Positions 1 to 8,311 of a stretch of DNA of 64,000 bases are shown one piece after another. The stretch covers positions 276,661 to 340,660 of the forward strand of contig NZ_FOSQ01000006.1 of assembly GCF_900114315.1 (NCBI RefSeq), in the 5' to 3' direction. The notes under the pieces were generated by a model that was not told the DNA's origin, ran no database searches, and saw nothing but the letters and a program-made list of their open reading frames with translations. Positions within the stretch are counted from its first letter, which is position 1, and each line of letters opens with the position of its first letter. Both the position numbers and the translations under genes were made by a program. Source of the DNA: Falsiroseomonas stagni DSM 19981 (GTDB lineage: Bacteria > Pseudomonadota > Alphaproteobacteria > Acetobacterales > Acetobacteraceae).

Positions 1-40
1 GGATGAGGTCGCCTTCTTCCCGCCCGTGACCGGCGGCTGA
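1..40 (+). CDS. moaD: MoaD, molybdopterin synthase sulfur-carrier subunit (3' end only)
   Basis: Only the last 12 codons and the TGA are inside the window. They end in the VTGG tail expected of MoaD, whose C-terminal Gly-Gly is adenylated and then thiocarboxylated to deliver sulfur to precursor Z. The moaE gene starts two bases after the stop, the usual moaD-moaE operon order, which makes the call firm despite the short fragment. Confidence 0.8.
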   Translation, partial: DEVAFFPPVTGG

Positions 41-42
41 CC

Positions 43-510
43 ATGGCGACCGTCACGCCACTTGTTTGCGTCCAGGAAGCGGGCTTCGACCTGGCGGCAG
101 AGACGGCGCGCCTGTCGGAGGGCCGCATCGATGTCGGCGGCATCGCCAGTTTCGTGGGCGTCTGCCGGGGCGATGACGGCCTCTCCGCCCTGGTGCTGGA
201 ACACTACCCCGGCATGACGGAGCGCGCGCTCACGAAGATCGCCACCGAGGCCTGTGCCCGCTGGCCGCTGACCGGCTGCACCGTGATCCACCGTGTCGGC
301 CGCATCCTGCCCGGGCAGGGAATCGTGCTGGTTCTCACCGCCTCCGCCCATCGGGCGGCGGCGCTCGAATCCGGCGCCTTCCTCATCGACTGGCTGAAGA
401 CCGGCGCACCCTTCTGGAAGCGGGAGGAATTCGCCGGCGGAGAATCCCGCTGGGTGGAGGCCAAGGCCAGCGACGACGCGGCCAGCGCCCGCTGGCAGAC
501 GGGGCGTTGA
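43..510 (+). CDS. moaE: MoaE, molybdopterin synthase catalytic subunit
   Basis: The 155-residue product has the usual MoaE length. It makes the dithiolene of molybdopterin from precursor Z with MoaD as sulfur donor. Visible family motifs are HRVG at 83-86, the HR pair at 103-104, and the KTGAPFWKRE segment with Lys119 and Lys126, which match the catalytic lysines of E. coli MoaE in both position and spacing. The ATG lies two bases after the moaD stop. The TGA overlaps the TTG start of the next gene (TTGA), so the downstream membrane-protein genes are probably in the same transcript. Confidence 0.95.
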   Translation: MATVTPLVCVQEAGFDLAAETARLSEGRIDVGGIASFVGVCRGDDGLSALVLEHYPGMTERALTKIATEACARWPLTGCTVIHRVGRILPGQGIVLVLTASAHRAAALESGAFLIDWLKTGAPFWKREEFAGGESRWVEAKASDDAASARWQTGR

Positions 511-1889
511 TCCGCCGCCTGGCCGGCCCTGCCTGGCTGGTGCCGGGCGCCCTGCTGCTGGGTGCATTGGTCCTGGTCTGGCCCGCCTTCCTGAACGGCT
601 ATCCGCTGGTGTTCAGCGATACCGGCGCCTTCCTGCACCAGACCGCCCCGCCGCCATCGGGGCCGCTGGTCATCTGGGACAAGCCGCATGTCTATGGCCC
701 GCTGCTGCACCTGTTCCATTGGCGCCTCTCGCTCTGGGGACCGCTGCTGGCGCAGGGGCTGATGCTGTCGCATCTGCTGTGGCTGGCGCAGCGCGCGCTG
801 CGGGGCCAGGCCATGCCGGGCCTGCACCTGCTGGCCTGCGCGGCTACGGCGGCGCTGACCACCGCGCCCTTCACCATCGCCCTGCTGATGCCCGATGTCT
901 TCGCCCCCGCCGTGCTGCTGGCACTGCTGCTGCTGGGCTTCGCGCGCGATCGGCTTTCGCGGGCGGAAGCGCTGTGGCTCGGCCTGGTCGCCGCCCTCGG
1001 CATCGCCGCGCACCTGTCCCACCTGCCGCTGGCGGGCGCGATCGCGGTGCTGGTGGCGCTGGTCGCCCGGCGGGTCGGGCCGGTGCTGCGGGTGGTGGCG
1101 CCGATGCTGGTGGCGGTGGCGATCCTCGCTGGCAGCAATGCCTGGCTGCATGGCCGCGCCGTGCTGTCCCCGCATGGCGCCACCTTCGCCCTGGCCCGCC
1201 TGCAGGCGGATGGTCCCGCCGCCACCGTCATCCGGGACCGCTGCCCGGCGGCGGGCTGGTATCTCTGCGCCTTCGCCGACCGCCTGCCGATGGACAGCGA
1301 CGCCTTCCTCTGGGACGCGGACAGCCCCGTGAACCGCGCGCCCGATGGCACGCCCCGCTTCCTCGGCGGCGCATTGCTCTCCGCCGAGGCCGGCGTGATC
1401 GTGGGGGAGACGCTGCGCACCCGCCCCGTCGAGGTCGCGACGGCGATGATCGGCAACACGCTGCGGCAATTCAGCCTGGCGCTGGCCGGCGACACGCTGG
1501 TGGACAGCCACCTCGCCGCCGCCGTCCGGCCCCGCATCGCGGAGGCTTTCCCGCCGCAGGAACTCGCGGCCTATGACGGCGCGCTGCAATCCCGGGGGCT
1601 GTTGCCGGCCGCCGCGGCGCCCTTCCTGTTGCCGCATGCGCCGGTGCTGCTACTGGGCGCGGTGCTCGCGCTGCTGGCCTGGTGGCAGGCGGCGAAGGCG
1701 GGGGAGGTCCGGCGGCTCGGCCTGGTGGTCGGGGTGCTGGTCGGCGTCTCCGCCAATGCCTTCGCCACCGGCGCCCTGTCCAAGCCGCATCTGCGCTACG
1801 AGGCCCGGATCCTCTGGCTGATGCCCGTCATCGCCGGGCTGGCCCTGCTGCCGAGGCGGCCCGCCGCAGCCCCCGGGCCCCAGGGATGA
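507..1889 (+). CDS. Polytopic inner-membrane protein, first of two tandem paralogues
   Basis: This 460-residue, strongly hydrophobic protein has about ten predicted membrane segments. It starts at TTG inside the moaE stop and ends by ATGA overlap with its paralogue. Both copies share an N-terminal acidic motif (here FSDTGAFL near 37-44), a YGPLLHLFHWR-type stretch, a long polar segment with RDRCPAAGW and FADRLP, and a C-terminal ALSKPH.RY.ARI.WL. An acidic residue in the first extracytoplasmic loop followed by many helices is reminiscent of GT-C glycosyltransferases, but that is only an inference. I do not recognise the family, and nothing visible ties it to molybdopterin synthesis apart from position. 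Confidence 0.75.
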   Translation: MIRRLAGPAWLVPGALLLGALVLVWPAFLNGYPLVFSDTGAFLHQTAPPPSGPLVIWDKPHVYGPLLHLFHWRLSLWGPLLAQGLMLSHLLWLAQRALRGQAMPGLHLLACAATAALTTAPFTIALLMPDVFAPAVLLALLLLGFARDRLSRAEALWLGLVAALGIAAHLSHLPLAGAIAVLVALVARRVGPVLRVVAPMLVAVAILAGSNAWLHGRAVLSPHGATFALARLQADGPAATVIRDRCPAAGWYLCAFADRLPMDSDAFLWDADSPVNRAPDGTPRFLGGALLSAEAGVIVGETLRTRPVEVATAMIGNTLRQFSLALAGDTLVDSHLAAAVRPRIAEAFPPQELAAYDGALQSRGLLPAAAAPFLLPHAPVLLLGAVLALLAWWQAAKAGEVRRLGLVVGVLVGVSANAFATGALSKPHLRYEARILWLMPVIAGLALLPRRPAAAPGPQG

Positions 1890-3223
1890 CCGCGCTGCTG
1901 GCGGTGCTGCTGGGCGCCCCGCTGCTCGTCTGGCCGGCGGTGCTGAACCATTACCCGCTGGTCTTCATCGACACCGTCTCCTACCTCCTGCACACCACGG
2001 CGTCGGAAGTGCCCTGGGACAAGACCCAGGCCTATGGCCCCTTCCTGCACCTGTTTCACTGGGAAAGGTCGCTCTGGGGTGCGCTGGCGGCGCAGGGGCT
2101 GATCGCATCCCACCTGGCCTGGCTGGCGCAGCGGGCGGTGCGCGGGCAGGCGGGGCTGGCCTGGCACCTGCTGGCCTGCGCGGGGCTGGCCGGGCTGACC
2201 TCGGCGCCCTGGTTCCTGGCAACCCTGATGCCGGATGCCTTCACCGCCCTGGTGCCGCTGGCGCTGTTCCTGCTGGCCTTCGGGGGGCTTTCGCCCCGCG
2301 AATCCGCGTGGGCGGGCGGGCTCGCGACGCTGTTCATCGCCGCCCACCTCTCGCACCTGCCGACGGTGGCGGCGGTGCTGGCCGTGATCGTGCTGCTAGC
2401 CTGGCGGCTAGCCCCGGTGCTGCGGGCGCTGGCGCCGGCGGTCCTGGCCGTGCTGCTGCTGTGCCTGGCGAACCTGGTCGCCTTCGAACGCTTCACGCCA
2501 TCGCCGCATGGCGCCGCCTTCCTGCTCGCGCGCCTCCAGGCGGATGGGCCAGCCGCCACCGTCATCCGCGACCGCTGCCCGGCGGCGGGCTGGCACCTCT
2601 GCGCCTTCGCCGACCGCCTGCCGATCGACAGCGACGAATTCCTCTGGGACCCCGGCAGCCCGCTGAACATCGAAGCCGATGGCAGGCCCCGCCCGATGGG
2701 CGCGATGCAGGCGGCGCGGGAGGCGCAGTCCATCGTCGCGGAGACCATCGCCACCCACCCCGGGCAGGTCGCGCTGGCCGCGCTGCGCAACGCCGCGGCG
2801 CAGCTGGTGAAGACCGCGGTGGGCGACACGCTGGTGGATGACCACCTCGCCTTGTCGGCCCGCCGCCCCATCGCCGGCCATTTCCCGCCGGAGGAGCTGG
2901 CCGCCTTCGATGCCGGCGCGCAGATGCGCGGCACCCTGCCCGCTTTGGCGGAACCCTTCCTGCTGCCGCACATCCCGGTACTGCTGGCTGCCGCCCTGCT
3001 GGCGCCCTGGCTGCTGTGGCGGCGGGGGCTGCGCCGCGGCGTGCCCGGCAGCGCGCTGCTCGCCATCGCGCTGGTGGCACTGCTGGCCAATGCGGCCGCG
3101 ACCGGCGCCCTGTCCAAGCCCCACCACCGCTACCAGGCGCGCATCGCCTGGCTGCTGCCGCTGGCGGTCGGGCTGGCGCTGATGCCCCGCGCGACGCCCC
3201 CCCGCGTCGCCGGTCGTCAGTAG
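1886..3223 (+). CDS. Polytopic inner-membrane protein, second tandem paralogue
   Basis: The 445-residue product resembles the preceding protein along its whole length, including RLQADGPAATVIRDRCPAAG and the FADRLPIDSDEFLWD region, so the pair arose by gene duplication. The ATG at 1886 overlaps the upstream TGA (ATGA), indicating translational coupling. A longer in-frame reading back to 1682 lies inside the upstream gene and is not used. The acidic motif is IDTVSYL here. The gene converges on, and overlaps by seven bases, the minus-strand NTF2-like gene. Function is unknown; a GT-C-like transferase is possible. Confidence 0.75.
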   Translation: MTALLAVLLGAPLLVWPAVLNHYPLVFIDTVSYLLHTTASEVPWDKTQAYGPFLHLFHWERSLWGALAAQGLIASHLAWLAQRAVRGQAGLAWHLLACAGLAGLTSAPWFLATLMPDAFTALVPLALFLLAFGGLSPRESAWAGGLATLFIAAHLSHLPTVAAVLAVIVLLAWRLAPVLRALAPAVLAVLLLCLANLVAFERFTPSPHGAAFLLARLQADGPAATVIRDRCPAAGWHLCAFADRLPIDSDEFLWDPGSPLNIEADGRPRPMGAMQAAREAQSIVAETIATHPGQVALAALRNAAAQLVKTAVGDTLVDDHLALSARRPIAGHFPPEELAAFDAGAQMRGTLPALAEPFLLPHIPVLLAAALLAPWLLWRRGLRRGVPGSALLAIALVALLANAAATGALSKPHHRYQARIAWLLPLAVGLALMPRATPPRVAGRQ

Positions 3224-3570
3224 AAGAAGCGTTCCTCCACCACCTTCCCATCCGCCACGGTGTAGAGGCCGATCTCCGTGGCGCGGATGCGCTGCCCGCT
3301 CTCCCGCGCCGTGATGTCCATGCTGAATCGGAGCGCGAACTGGTCGCCGTGGATGAAGGGCCCCTCGGTCGTGACCTCATGCACCGTGTGGTTGGCGTAC
3401 CACCAGTCCGACTTGGCCTTCACGGCGGCGCGGCCCGTGATGACGGCCATCGGACCCTCCATGGCCTCCCGGCTCACCACGCTCTCCGCCCAGAAGCGTT
3501 CGCCCGCCTCCTCATGCCGTCCGTCCTTGCAAAGCTGTGCGAAGGCTTCGGCGATGTCGCGGATGGACAT
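3217..3570 (-). CDS. SnoaL/NTF2-like domain protein
   Basis: The 117-residue single-domain protein has the cone-like alpha+beta NTF2/SnoaL pattern: an N-terminal helix (IAEAFAQLCKDG), a helix containing FWAESVVSREA, and C-terminal strands with GLYTVADGKVVEERFFY. The C-terminal aromatic ending is typical of SnoaL-like proteins that act as small isomerases or unknown ligand binders. Its 3' end overlaps that of the convergent membrane protein. No partner gene points to a substrate. Confidence 0.75.
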   Translation of the reverse strand: MSIRDIAEAFAQLCKDGRHEEAGERFWAESVVSREAMEGPMAVITGRAAVKAKSDWWYANHTVHEVTTEGPFIHGDQFALRFSMDITARESGQRIRATEIGLYTVADGKVVEERFFY

Positions 3571-3632
3571 TAATGTTTCCTTTATGTTCCAACGCAGGCT
3601 AGCCGCTGGACGGCGCCGGGCGCAAGCATCCT

Positions 3633-4139
3633 TCAGCGCGCGGCCAGGACCAGCGCGGACAAATCGTCGAAATGCAGCCGCAGGAGGCGCACGGGGTGTC
3701 CCGCCACCTCCCCCGCTTCCGGCGCGCCCACCCGGCCACCGAGGCGGGTGTAGAAGCGGATCGCGCCATCATTCCCCTCGATCACCCGGAGCGACGCGCG
3801 CCGGGCGCCGGCGGCCACGGCCTCCCACATCGCCTCGGCCAGCAGCCGGCGGCCGAGGCCGCCACCCCGGCCGGATGGCGCGACATGCAGGCTGTCGAGA
3901 TAGGCATCCTCCCCCCGCAGCCAGAGGGCGGCCATGCCGTGCAGAACGCCTGCCTCCTCCGCGACCCGGATGATGCCCGGCGGTGCGGCGAGCAGGGCCT
4001 GCCATTCCGGCAGCAGGCGGTCGCGCTTGCCGGCCAGCAGTGCCGGCGGCAGCAGCGCGGCATAGGCATCCCGCCAGGACGCGGCCAGCAATCCGGCGAT
4101 CGCGGCCGCATCCGCCGGGCCCGCCGCCCGCATGATCAT
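3633..4139 (-). CDS. GNAT-family N-acetyltransferase
   Basis: The 168-residue protein carries the GNAT fold signatures: an N-terminal RAAGPADAAAIAGLL segment, the SLHVAPSGRGGGLGRRLL acetyl-CoA pyrophosphate-binding motif (R/Q-x-x-G-x-G/A), and a C-terminal NDGAIRFYTRLGG motif B. It would acetylate an amino group on an unknown small molecule or protein. Its start overlaps the stop of the upstream GNAT gene (ATGA), so the two are co-translated paralogues. A second in-frame ATG lies two codons further in. Confidence 0.85.
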   Translation of the reverse strand: MIMRAAGPADAAAIAGLLAASWRDAYAALLPPALLAGKRDRLLPEWQALLAAPPGIIRVAEEAGVLHGMAALWLRGEDAYLDSLHVAPSGRGGGLGRRLLAEAMWEAVAAGARRASLRVIEGNDGAIRFYTRLGGRVGAPEAGEVAGHPVRLLRLHFDDLSALVLAAR

Positions 4140-4660
4140 CGCGCGCAGGCGGTGATCAGGGTCGTGATGCTGGGCCAGTAGATCCGGCGGTCGATGACCG
4201 TCTGGCCGAAGGTCTGGCGCGATGTCGGCGGCTCCATCTCCGCGCCGAGCGAGAGATAAAAGCGTATCGCCCCCTGGTTGGCGGCGAAGACCCAGAGATC
4301 GGCGGTCACCGCACCCTGGTCCTGCAGGCGCTGCGCCGCGAAGCTCAGCAGGGCGCGACCGATGCCGGCATTCCGCATCCCCGGCCGCACATGCAGGTTG
4401 TCCACATGGCAGTTCACGCCCTCACGCCAGGCGGCCACGAAGCCCGCGAGGTGACGGCCCGCCATGGCGACGATGACGGCACCGGGACGACGCCGGCCAC
4501 TCAGCGTTGCGCTCCAATGGGCAGTCAACTGGGTCTCGATCCCGCTCGCCAGGAATTCGGCGGGGAGGATATCCCTGTAGGCATCACGCCATGACGCGAT
4601 GTGCAGGTCCGCGATCGCCGACGCATCACTGCCCCGCGCGCTCCGTAATCTCAGCGCCAT
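4136..4660 (-). CDS. GNAT-family N-acetyltransferase (paralogue of downstream gene)
   Basis: The 174-residue product starts MALRLRSARGSDASAIADLH and shares the SWRDAY segment and general layout with the next GNAT gene. The acetyl-CoA motif is RPGMRNAGIGRALL, and the NQGAIRFYLSLGAE stretch is motif B. I chose the ATG at 4660; a GTG at 4705 would add 15 residues lacking family features. The gene is first of a two-gene minus-strand operon, divergent from petP across a 361-bp gap. The substrate is not predictable. Confidence 0.85.
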   Translation of the reverse strand: MALRLRSARGSDASAIADLHIASWRDAYRDILPAEFLASGIETQLTAHWSATLSGRRRPGAVIVAMAGRHLAGFVAAWREGVNCHVDNLHVRPGMRNAGIGRALLSFAAQRLQDQGAVTADLWVFAANQGAIRFYLSLGAEMEPPTSRQTFGQTVIDRRIYWPSITTLITACAR

Positions 4661-5021
4661 GCCGGCCTGTTCCCCACCACTGCCGACGGCTCGCTTGCCG
4701 GGCACGCACCATTGCCGTACCGAAACGGCGACATCACAAATTCGTTAAGAACATTGCCGGAATTGGTCCGTATGTGAAGGCCCCTATGCATCGCCGCGCT
4801 TTCAGCCCCGCACGCCTGGCAACCCTGCCACGCAACCCGGGGGGGGGAAGCGCCGGTTGGGCGCGGTTGGCGGGGCCCGCGCGTCACGTCCCGCAGCATC
4901 GCTACTCCACGCGCCGCCCTTGTCCTATATCCTGCCGCGAACACCGCGCGACGGAATCGGGGGCCTGGCCATGCCGGGCCCGGTGCCCGGATGGCGCGGC
5001 CGAGGGGGACGCTGACCACCC
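4661..5021. other. Divergent intergenic region between GNAT operon and petP
   Basis: This is the only gene-free stretch longer than 300 bp. It contains an AT-rich patch around 4730-4790 in an otherwise very GC-rich sequence, a plausible place for divergent promoters, and a TATATC hexamer near 4925 that could serve petP. No convincing paired -35/-10 set, hairpin, tRNA or small ORF was recognised. Confidence 0.4.
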
Positions 5022-5576
5022 ATGCCGCTGGATCCCGAGATCGTCGCGCGCGCCTCACCCGAGGGAAACCAGGGCGGCGCCGCCCCCCCCGCGGGGCGCA
5101 ACCTGCTGTTCCTGCGGGAGGAGGAGCTGCGCCTGGCGCAGGACCTGCTGTTCTTCGGCTACCGGGACTTCACCGCCGGCGCGGATGCCATCCTGGCGGG
5201 GCTCGACATGGGACGTGCCCATCACCGCGTGCTGCATTTCGTCGGCCGCCGCCCCGGCATCACGGTGGGCGATTTGCTCGGCATCCTCGGCATCACCAAG
5301 CAGTCGCTCGGCCGCGTGCTGACGCCGCTGGTGGAGGATGGCTTCGTCACGCAAAGCCCCGGCCGCAGCGACCGCCGCCAGCGCCTGCTGTCCCTGACGG
5401 AGAAGGGCGCGGCCCTGGAACGGCAGCTGTTCGAACGGCAGCGGGACACGGTCATGCGCGCCTACCGCGAAGCGGGGCCGCAGGCGGTGGAGGGATTCCG
5501 CCGCGTCATGCGCGGCCTGATGGGGCCGGATGCCCGGGCCTGCCTGGAACGATTGGAGTCCGAGCCCCCGCGATGA
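5022..5576 (+). CDS. petP: PetP-like MarR-family transcriptional regulator
   Basis: The 184-residue winged-helix protein has a MarR core: HHRVLHFVGRRPGITVGDLL, a recognition region ITKQSLGRVLTPLVEDGFV, and the wing DRRQRLLSLTEKG. It is followed by an OmpR-type response regulator with ATGA overlap, the same arrangement as petP-petR in Rhodobacter capsulatus, where PetR supports cytochrome bc1 expression. The petABC genes are not in this window. Target genes are therefore unknown here, and the name rests on sequence character and gene order. Confidence 0.8.
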   Translation: MPLDPEIVARASPEGNQGGAAPPAGRNLLFLREEELRLAQDLLFFGYRDFTAGADAILAGLDMGRAHHRVLHFVGRRPGITVGDLLGILGITKQSLGRVLTPLVEDGFVTQSPGRSDRRQRLLSLTEKGAALERQLFERQRDTVMRAYREAGPQAVEGFRRVMRGLMGPDARACLERLESEPPR

Positions 5577-6283
5577 GTGCCACCACGGACGCCCCCCACC
5601 TCCTCGTCGTCGATGACGATGCCCGGCTGCGCGCCCTGTTGCAGCGCTTCCTTGCGGAGCAGGGCTTCCGCGTGACCGCCGCCGCGGATGCCGCCGCCGC
5701 GCGCCGGGCGCTGGCCGCCGTCAGCTTCGACCTGATGGTGCTGGACGTGATGATGCCCGGCGAAAGCGGCCTGGAACTGACGGAAAGCCTGCGGCGGGAT
5801 GGGCCGGAAGTGCCGATCCTGATGCTGACCGCCCGTGGCGCGCCGGATGACCGGGTGGCGGGTTTCGAGATGGGGGTGGATGACTACCTGGCCAAACCCT
5901 TCGACCCGCGCGAGCTGGCGCTGCGCATCCGCACCATCCTCCGCCGTGCCGCACCCCCGCCGCCGCCCGCCGATACCAGCACCGGCCCGGTGCAGATCGG
6001 CACGCGATGGTTCGACCCGCAGCGCGCCGAACTGCGCGGGCCCGAGGGCGTGGTGCGGCTGACAGGGGGCGAGCAATCCCTGCTCCTCGCCCTCGCCCAG
6101 CGGCCGAACGAGGTGCTGAGCCGGGAGGAAATCGCCTCCGCGCTCGGCACGCCGGAAGCCGGCGAACGCGCCATCGACGTGCAGGTGACGCGACTGCGTC
6201 GCAAGATCGAGCCCGACCCGCGGGAGCCACGCTTCGTGCAGACGGTGCGCCACCGCGGCTACGTCCTGCGGCCGGGGGTCTGA
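5573..6283 (+). CDS. petR: PetR-like OmpR/PhoB-family response regulator
   Basis: The 236-residue protein joins a receiver domain (acidic pair Asp14-Asp15, phospho-acceptor Asp58 in LMVLDVMMPG, Thr86, Lys108 in AKPF) to a winged-helix DNA-binding domain ending RHRGYVLRPG. The ATG at 5573 overlaps the petP TGA, and a histidine-kinase gene begins five bases after its stop. It is the cytoplasmic output of this two-component pair. Longer upstream readings overlap petP and are not used. Confidence 0.9.
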   Translation: MSATTDAPHLLVVDDDARLRALLQRFLAEQGFRVTAAADAAAARRALAAVSFDLMVLDVMMPGESGLELTESLRRDGPEVPILMLTARGAPDDRVAGFEMGVDDYLAKPFDPRELALRIRTILRRAAPPPPPADTSTGPVQIGTRWFDPQRAELRGPEGVVRLTGGEQSLLLALAQRPNEVLSREEIASALGTPEAGERAIDVQVTRLRRKIEPDPREPRFVQTVRHRGYVLRPGV

Positions 6284-6287
6284 GGGG

Positions 6288-7649
6288 ATGCCGCTGGGCC
6301 GGCCGGACGCCATGCTCGGCCGCGCCTTCCGGGCGCTGGTGCCGCGCGGCCTGCTCGGCCGGTCGCTGCTCATCATCCTGCTGCCGCTGCTGATCCTGCA
6401 GGGCGTGGCCCTGCAGCTGTTCTATGGCGGGCACCTCGACGTCATCTCCCGCCGCCTCGCCAGCGGCGTGGCCGGCGAGATCGGGATGGTGATCGAGCAG
6501 ATGCAGCGCCATCCCTCGCCCGAGGATCGCGCCTGGCTGTTCCGCGAAAGCGCCTGGCGGCTCGACCTCGGCATGGCGTTCGAGGCCGGGGCGAACCTAG
6601 GCCGCACGCCGGACCGCGCGGCCTCCCTCCCCCTGCTGCCGCTGGAGGAGGACCTGGCCCATGCGATGGCGGAGCGTGTCCGCCGGCCCTTCGACGCCGA
6701 CTGGCAGTCCGACCGCCGCAGCGTGATCATCCGCGTGCAGCTTCCCGATGGCGTCCTGCATGTGGAGGCGCCGCGCAAGCGGCTCTTCACCGGCACGCTC
6801 TACCTGTTCTTCATCTGGCTGGTCGGCTCCTCCCTGCTGCTGTTCGGCGTGGCCGCGCTGTTCATGAAGAACCAGGTCCGCGCCATCCGGCGCCTGGCCG
6901 GCGCGGCGGAGGCCTTCGGGCTAGGCCGCGACATCGGCCCGATGAAGCCGGAAGGCGCCGCCGAGGTCCGCCAGGCCGCCGCCGCCTTCAACCGGATGCA
7001 GGAACGCATCCGCCGCTTCGTCGCCCAGCGCACGGACATGCTGGCGGGCATCAGCCACGACCTCCGCACGCCGCTGACCCGCATGCGCCTCGGCCTCGCC
7101 GTCCTGCCGCGGACGGAGGAGGAGGAGGAGGACATCGCCGCGCTGACCGAGGATGTGGAGGAGATGGAGCGCATGGTCGCCTCCTACCTCGCCTTCGCCC
7201 GCGGCGAGGGGCAGGAACAGGCCAGGCCCACGGACCTTGCCGGCATCGTGCGCGACGTCGCGCAGAAGGCGCGGCGGGACGGGGCGGAGGTGGCGGTGGA
7301 GGCGCCGGCGGAACTCGTCGTCTCCCTGCGGCCGGATGCGCTGCGCCGGTGCCTGGCGAACCTGCTGGACAATGCGCGCAAGCATGCGCGGCGGATCGCG
7401 GTGGGGGTGGCGGCGCTGCCGCGCGCCGAGGCCGGCGGCTGGGCGCAGGTCACGGTGGATGACGACGGCCCCGGCATCCCCGTGGCCCAGCGGGAGGAAG
7501 CCTTCAGGCCGTTCGCCACGCTGTCGGCGGGGGGCACGGGCTTGGGCCTGGCCATCGCGCGGGACATCGCCCGCGCGCATGGCGGGGACATCGTGCTGGA
7601 GGAAAGCCCGCTGGGCGGGTTGCGGGCACGGGTCAGGCTGCCGGTATAG
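6288..7649 (+). CDS. EnvZ-like sensor histidine kinase
   Basis: The 453-residue membrane kinase has two transmembrane helices (about 25-45 and 170-192) bounding a periplasmic sensor of about 120 residues. A HAMP domain (193-245), a HisKA segment with His257 in GISHDLRTPL, and a HATPase domain with N-box NLLDNARKHA, G1 DDGPGIP and G2 GGTGLGLAIA follow. Its layout and place behind petR make it that regulator's partner. A second ATG eight codons downstream is possible. The periplasmic signal is not identifiable. Confidence 0.9.
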   Translation: MPLGRPDAMLGRAFRALVPRGLLGRSLLIILLPLLILQGVALQLFYGGHLDVISRRLASGVAGEIGMVIEQMQRHPSPEDRAWLFRESAWRLDLGMAFEAGANLGRTPDRAASLPLLPLEEDLAHAMAERVRRPFDADWQSDRRSVIIRVQLPDGVLHVEAPRKRLFTGTLYLFFIWLVGSSLLLFGVAALFMKNQVRAIRRLAGAAEAFGLGRDIGPMKPEGAAEVRQAAAAFNRMQERIRRFVAQRTDMLAGISHDLRTPLTRMRLGLAVLPRTEEEEEDIAALTEDVEEMERMVASYLAFARGEGQEQARPTDLAGIVRDVAQKARRDGAEVAVEAPAELVVSLRPDALRRCLANLLDNARKHARRIAVGVAALPRAEAGGWAQVTVDDDGPGIPVAQREEAFRPFATLSAGGTGLGLAIARDIARAHGGDIVLEESPLGGLRARVRLPV

Positions 7650-7717
7650 CGGCAGCCGCAGGCGCGGGACCACCAGCCCGCCCCCACCCCGCAACGGCGG
7701 GGTAGAGATCAGGCGCG

Positions 7718-7795
7718 GATTACTTCCCCGCGCCCTTGGCGAGGATTACTTCCCCGCGCCCTTGGCGAGGATTACTTCCCCGCGCCCTTGGCGAC
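7718..7795. repeat. Three 26-bp tandem repeats spanning the phasin stop codon
   Basis: The unit beginning GATTACTTCCCCGCGCCCTT occurs three times head to tail (7718-7743, 7744-7769, 7770-7795). The last copy differs only in its final base and encodes the phasin C-terminus and TAA (7774-7772 on the minus strand). The other copies lie beyond the stop, so the protein is unchanged. The outermost copy can form a GCGCGG/CCGCGC hairpin (7713-7718 with 7728-7733), possibly acting at the 3' end of the mRNA. Confidence 0.9.
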
Positions 7796-8206
7796 GAGGC
7801 TCTTCACCTCGTCCATCGCCTCAGCGAAACGCTTGTTCAGCAGGCCGAGCGCCTCGGCATTGCTGTTCTGGATGAGGTCCGCGACCTCCTTCATGTTGGC
7901 GACCGCCTTCTCATAGGCGCCCTTCAGCATCTCGGCCTGCTTGGCGGCGCGGGCCTGGGGGCTCTCATTCGTCGCCATGGCGCGCATCGCGTCGGTCATC
8001 TCGGCCATCGAGGCCTGCATGATCTCCATGTGACGGCGGGCAACGGCCTGCGCGCCTTCAAGGGCAATCCGGTTGGCGGCGGACAGCGCCTCCAGGTTCC
8101 GGCGCTGGGCCTGGGCCAGGCCCTCCATGTCCGGCATCGCGGGCAGGCGGAATTCCGCCAGCATCTTCATCATCTCGTCGGGCTTCATGCCAAAGCGATC
8201 GGACAT
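7772..8206 (-). CDS. Phasin-family protein
   Basis: The 144-residue, Met- and Ala-rich, mostly helical protein has the phasin pattern: MSDRFGMKPDEMMKMLAEFR, then NLEALSAANRIALEGAQAVARR, and a C-terminal helix with LLNKRFAEAMDEVKSL. Phasins coat polyhydroxyalkanoate granules. The ATG at 8206 follows a GAGGAG ribosome-binding site; longer readings lack phasin character. The upstream palindrome at 8276-8296 resembles a PhaR operator. No PHA synthase gene is in the window. Confidence 0.85.
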   Translation of the reverse strand: MSDRFGMKPDEMMKMLAEFRLPAMPDMEGLAQAQRRNLEALSAANRIALEGAQAVARRHMEIMQASMAEMTDAMRAMATNESPQARAAKQAEMLKGAYEKAVANMKEVADLIQNSNAEALGLLNKRFAEAMDEVKSLVAKGAGK

Positions 8207-8235
8207 CGGGACGCGCTCCTCAGGATTGGTTCGAT

Positions 8236-8264
8236 GAGCTGCTCTATAATCTACACTGGACAGG
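8236..8264 (-). promoter_or_regulatory. Putative phasin promoter
   Basis: Read on the minus strand, a CTGTCA hexamer is followed after 18 bases by TATAGA, about 30 bases before the phasin start. The elements lie just downstream of the PhaR-like palindrome. This is a by-eye match to sigma-70 hexamers only. Confidence 0.4.
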
Positions 8265-8275
8265 CATGACAGCGT

Positions 8276-8296
8276 TTTTTGTGCACTGCACAAAAA
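8276..8296. promoter_or_regulatory. Candidate PhaR operator upstream of phasin
   Basis: A perfect inverted repeat with 10-bp arms TTTTTGTGCA around a single C. Its core is TGC-N3-GCA, which matches the TGC/GCA spacing known for PhaR, the repressor that binds phasin promoters until PHA granules titrate it away. It sits about 70 bp upstream of the phasin start, next to the putative -35. The assignment is inference from motif and position. Confidence 0.6.
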
Positions 8297-8311
8297 TGGC
8301 AAAGGTCGCCA

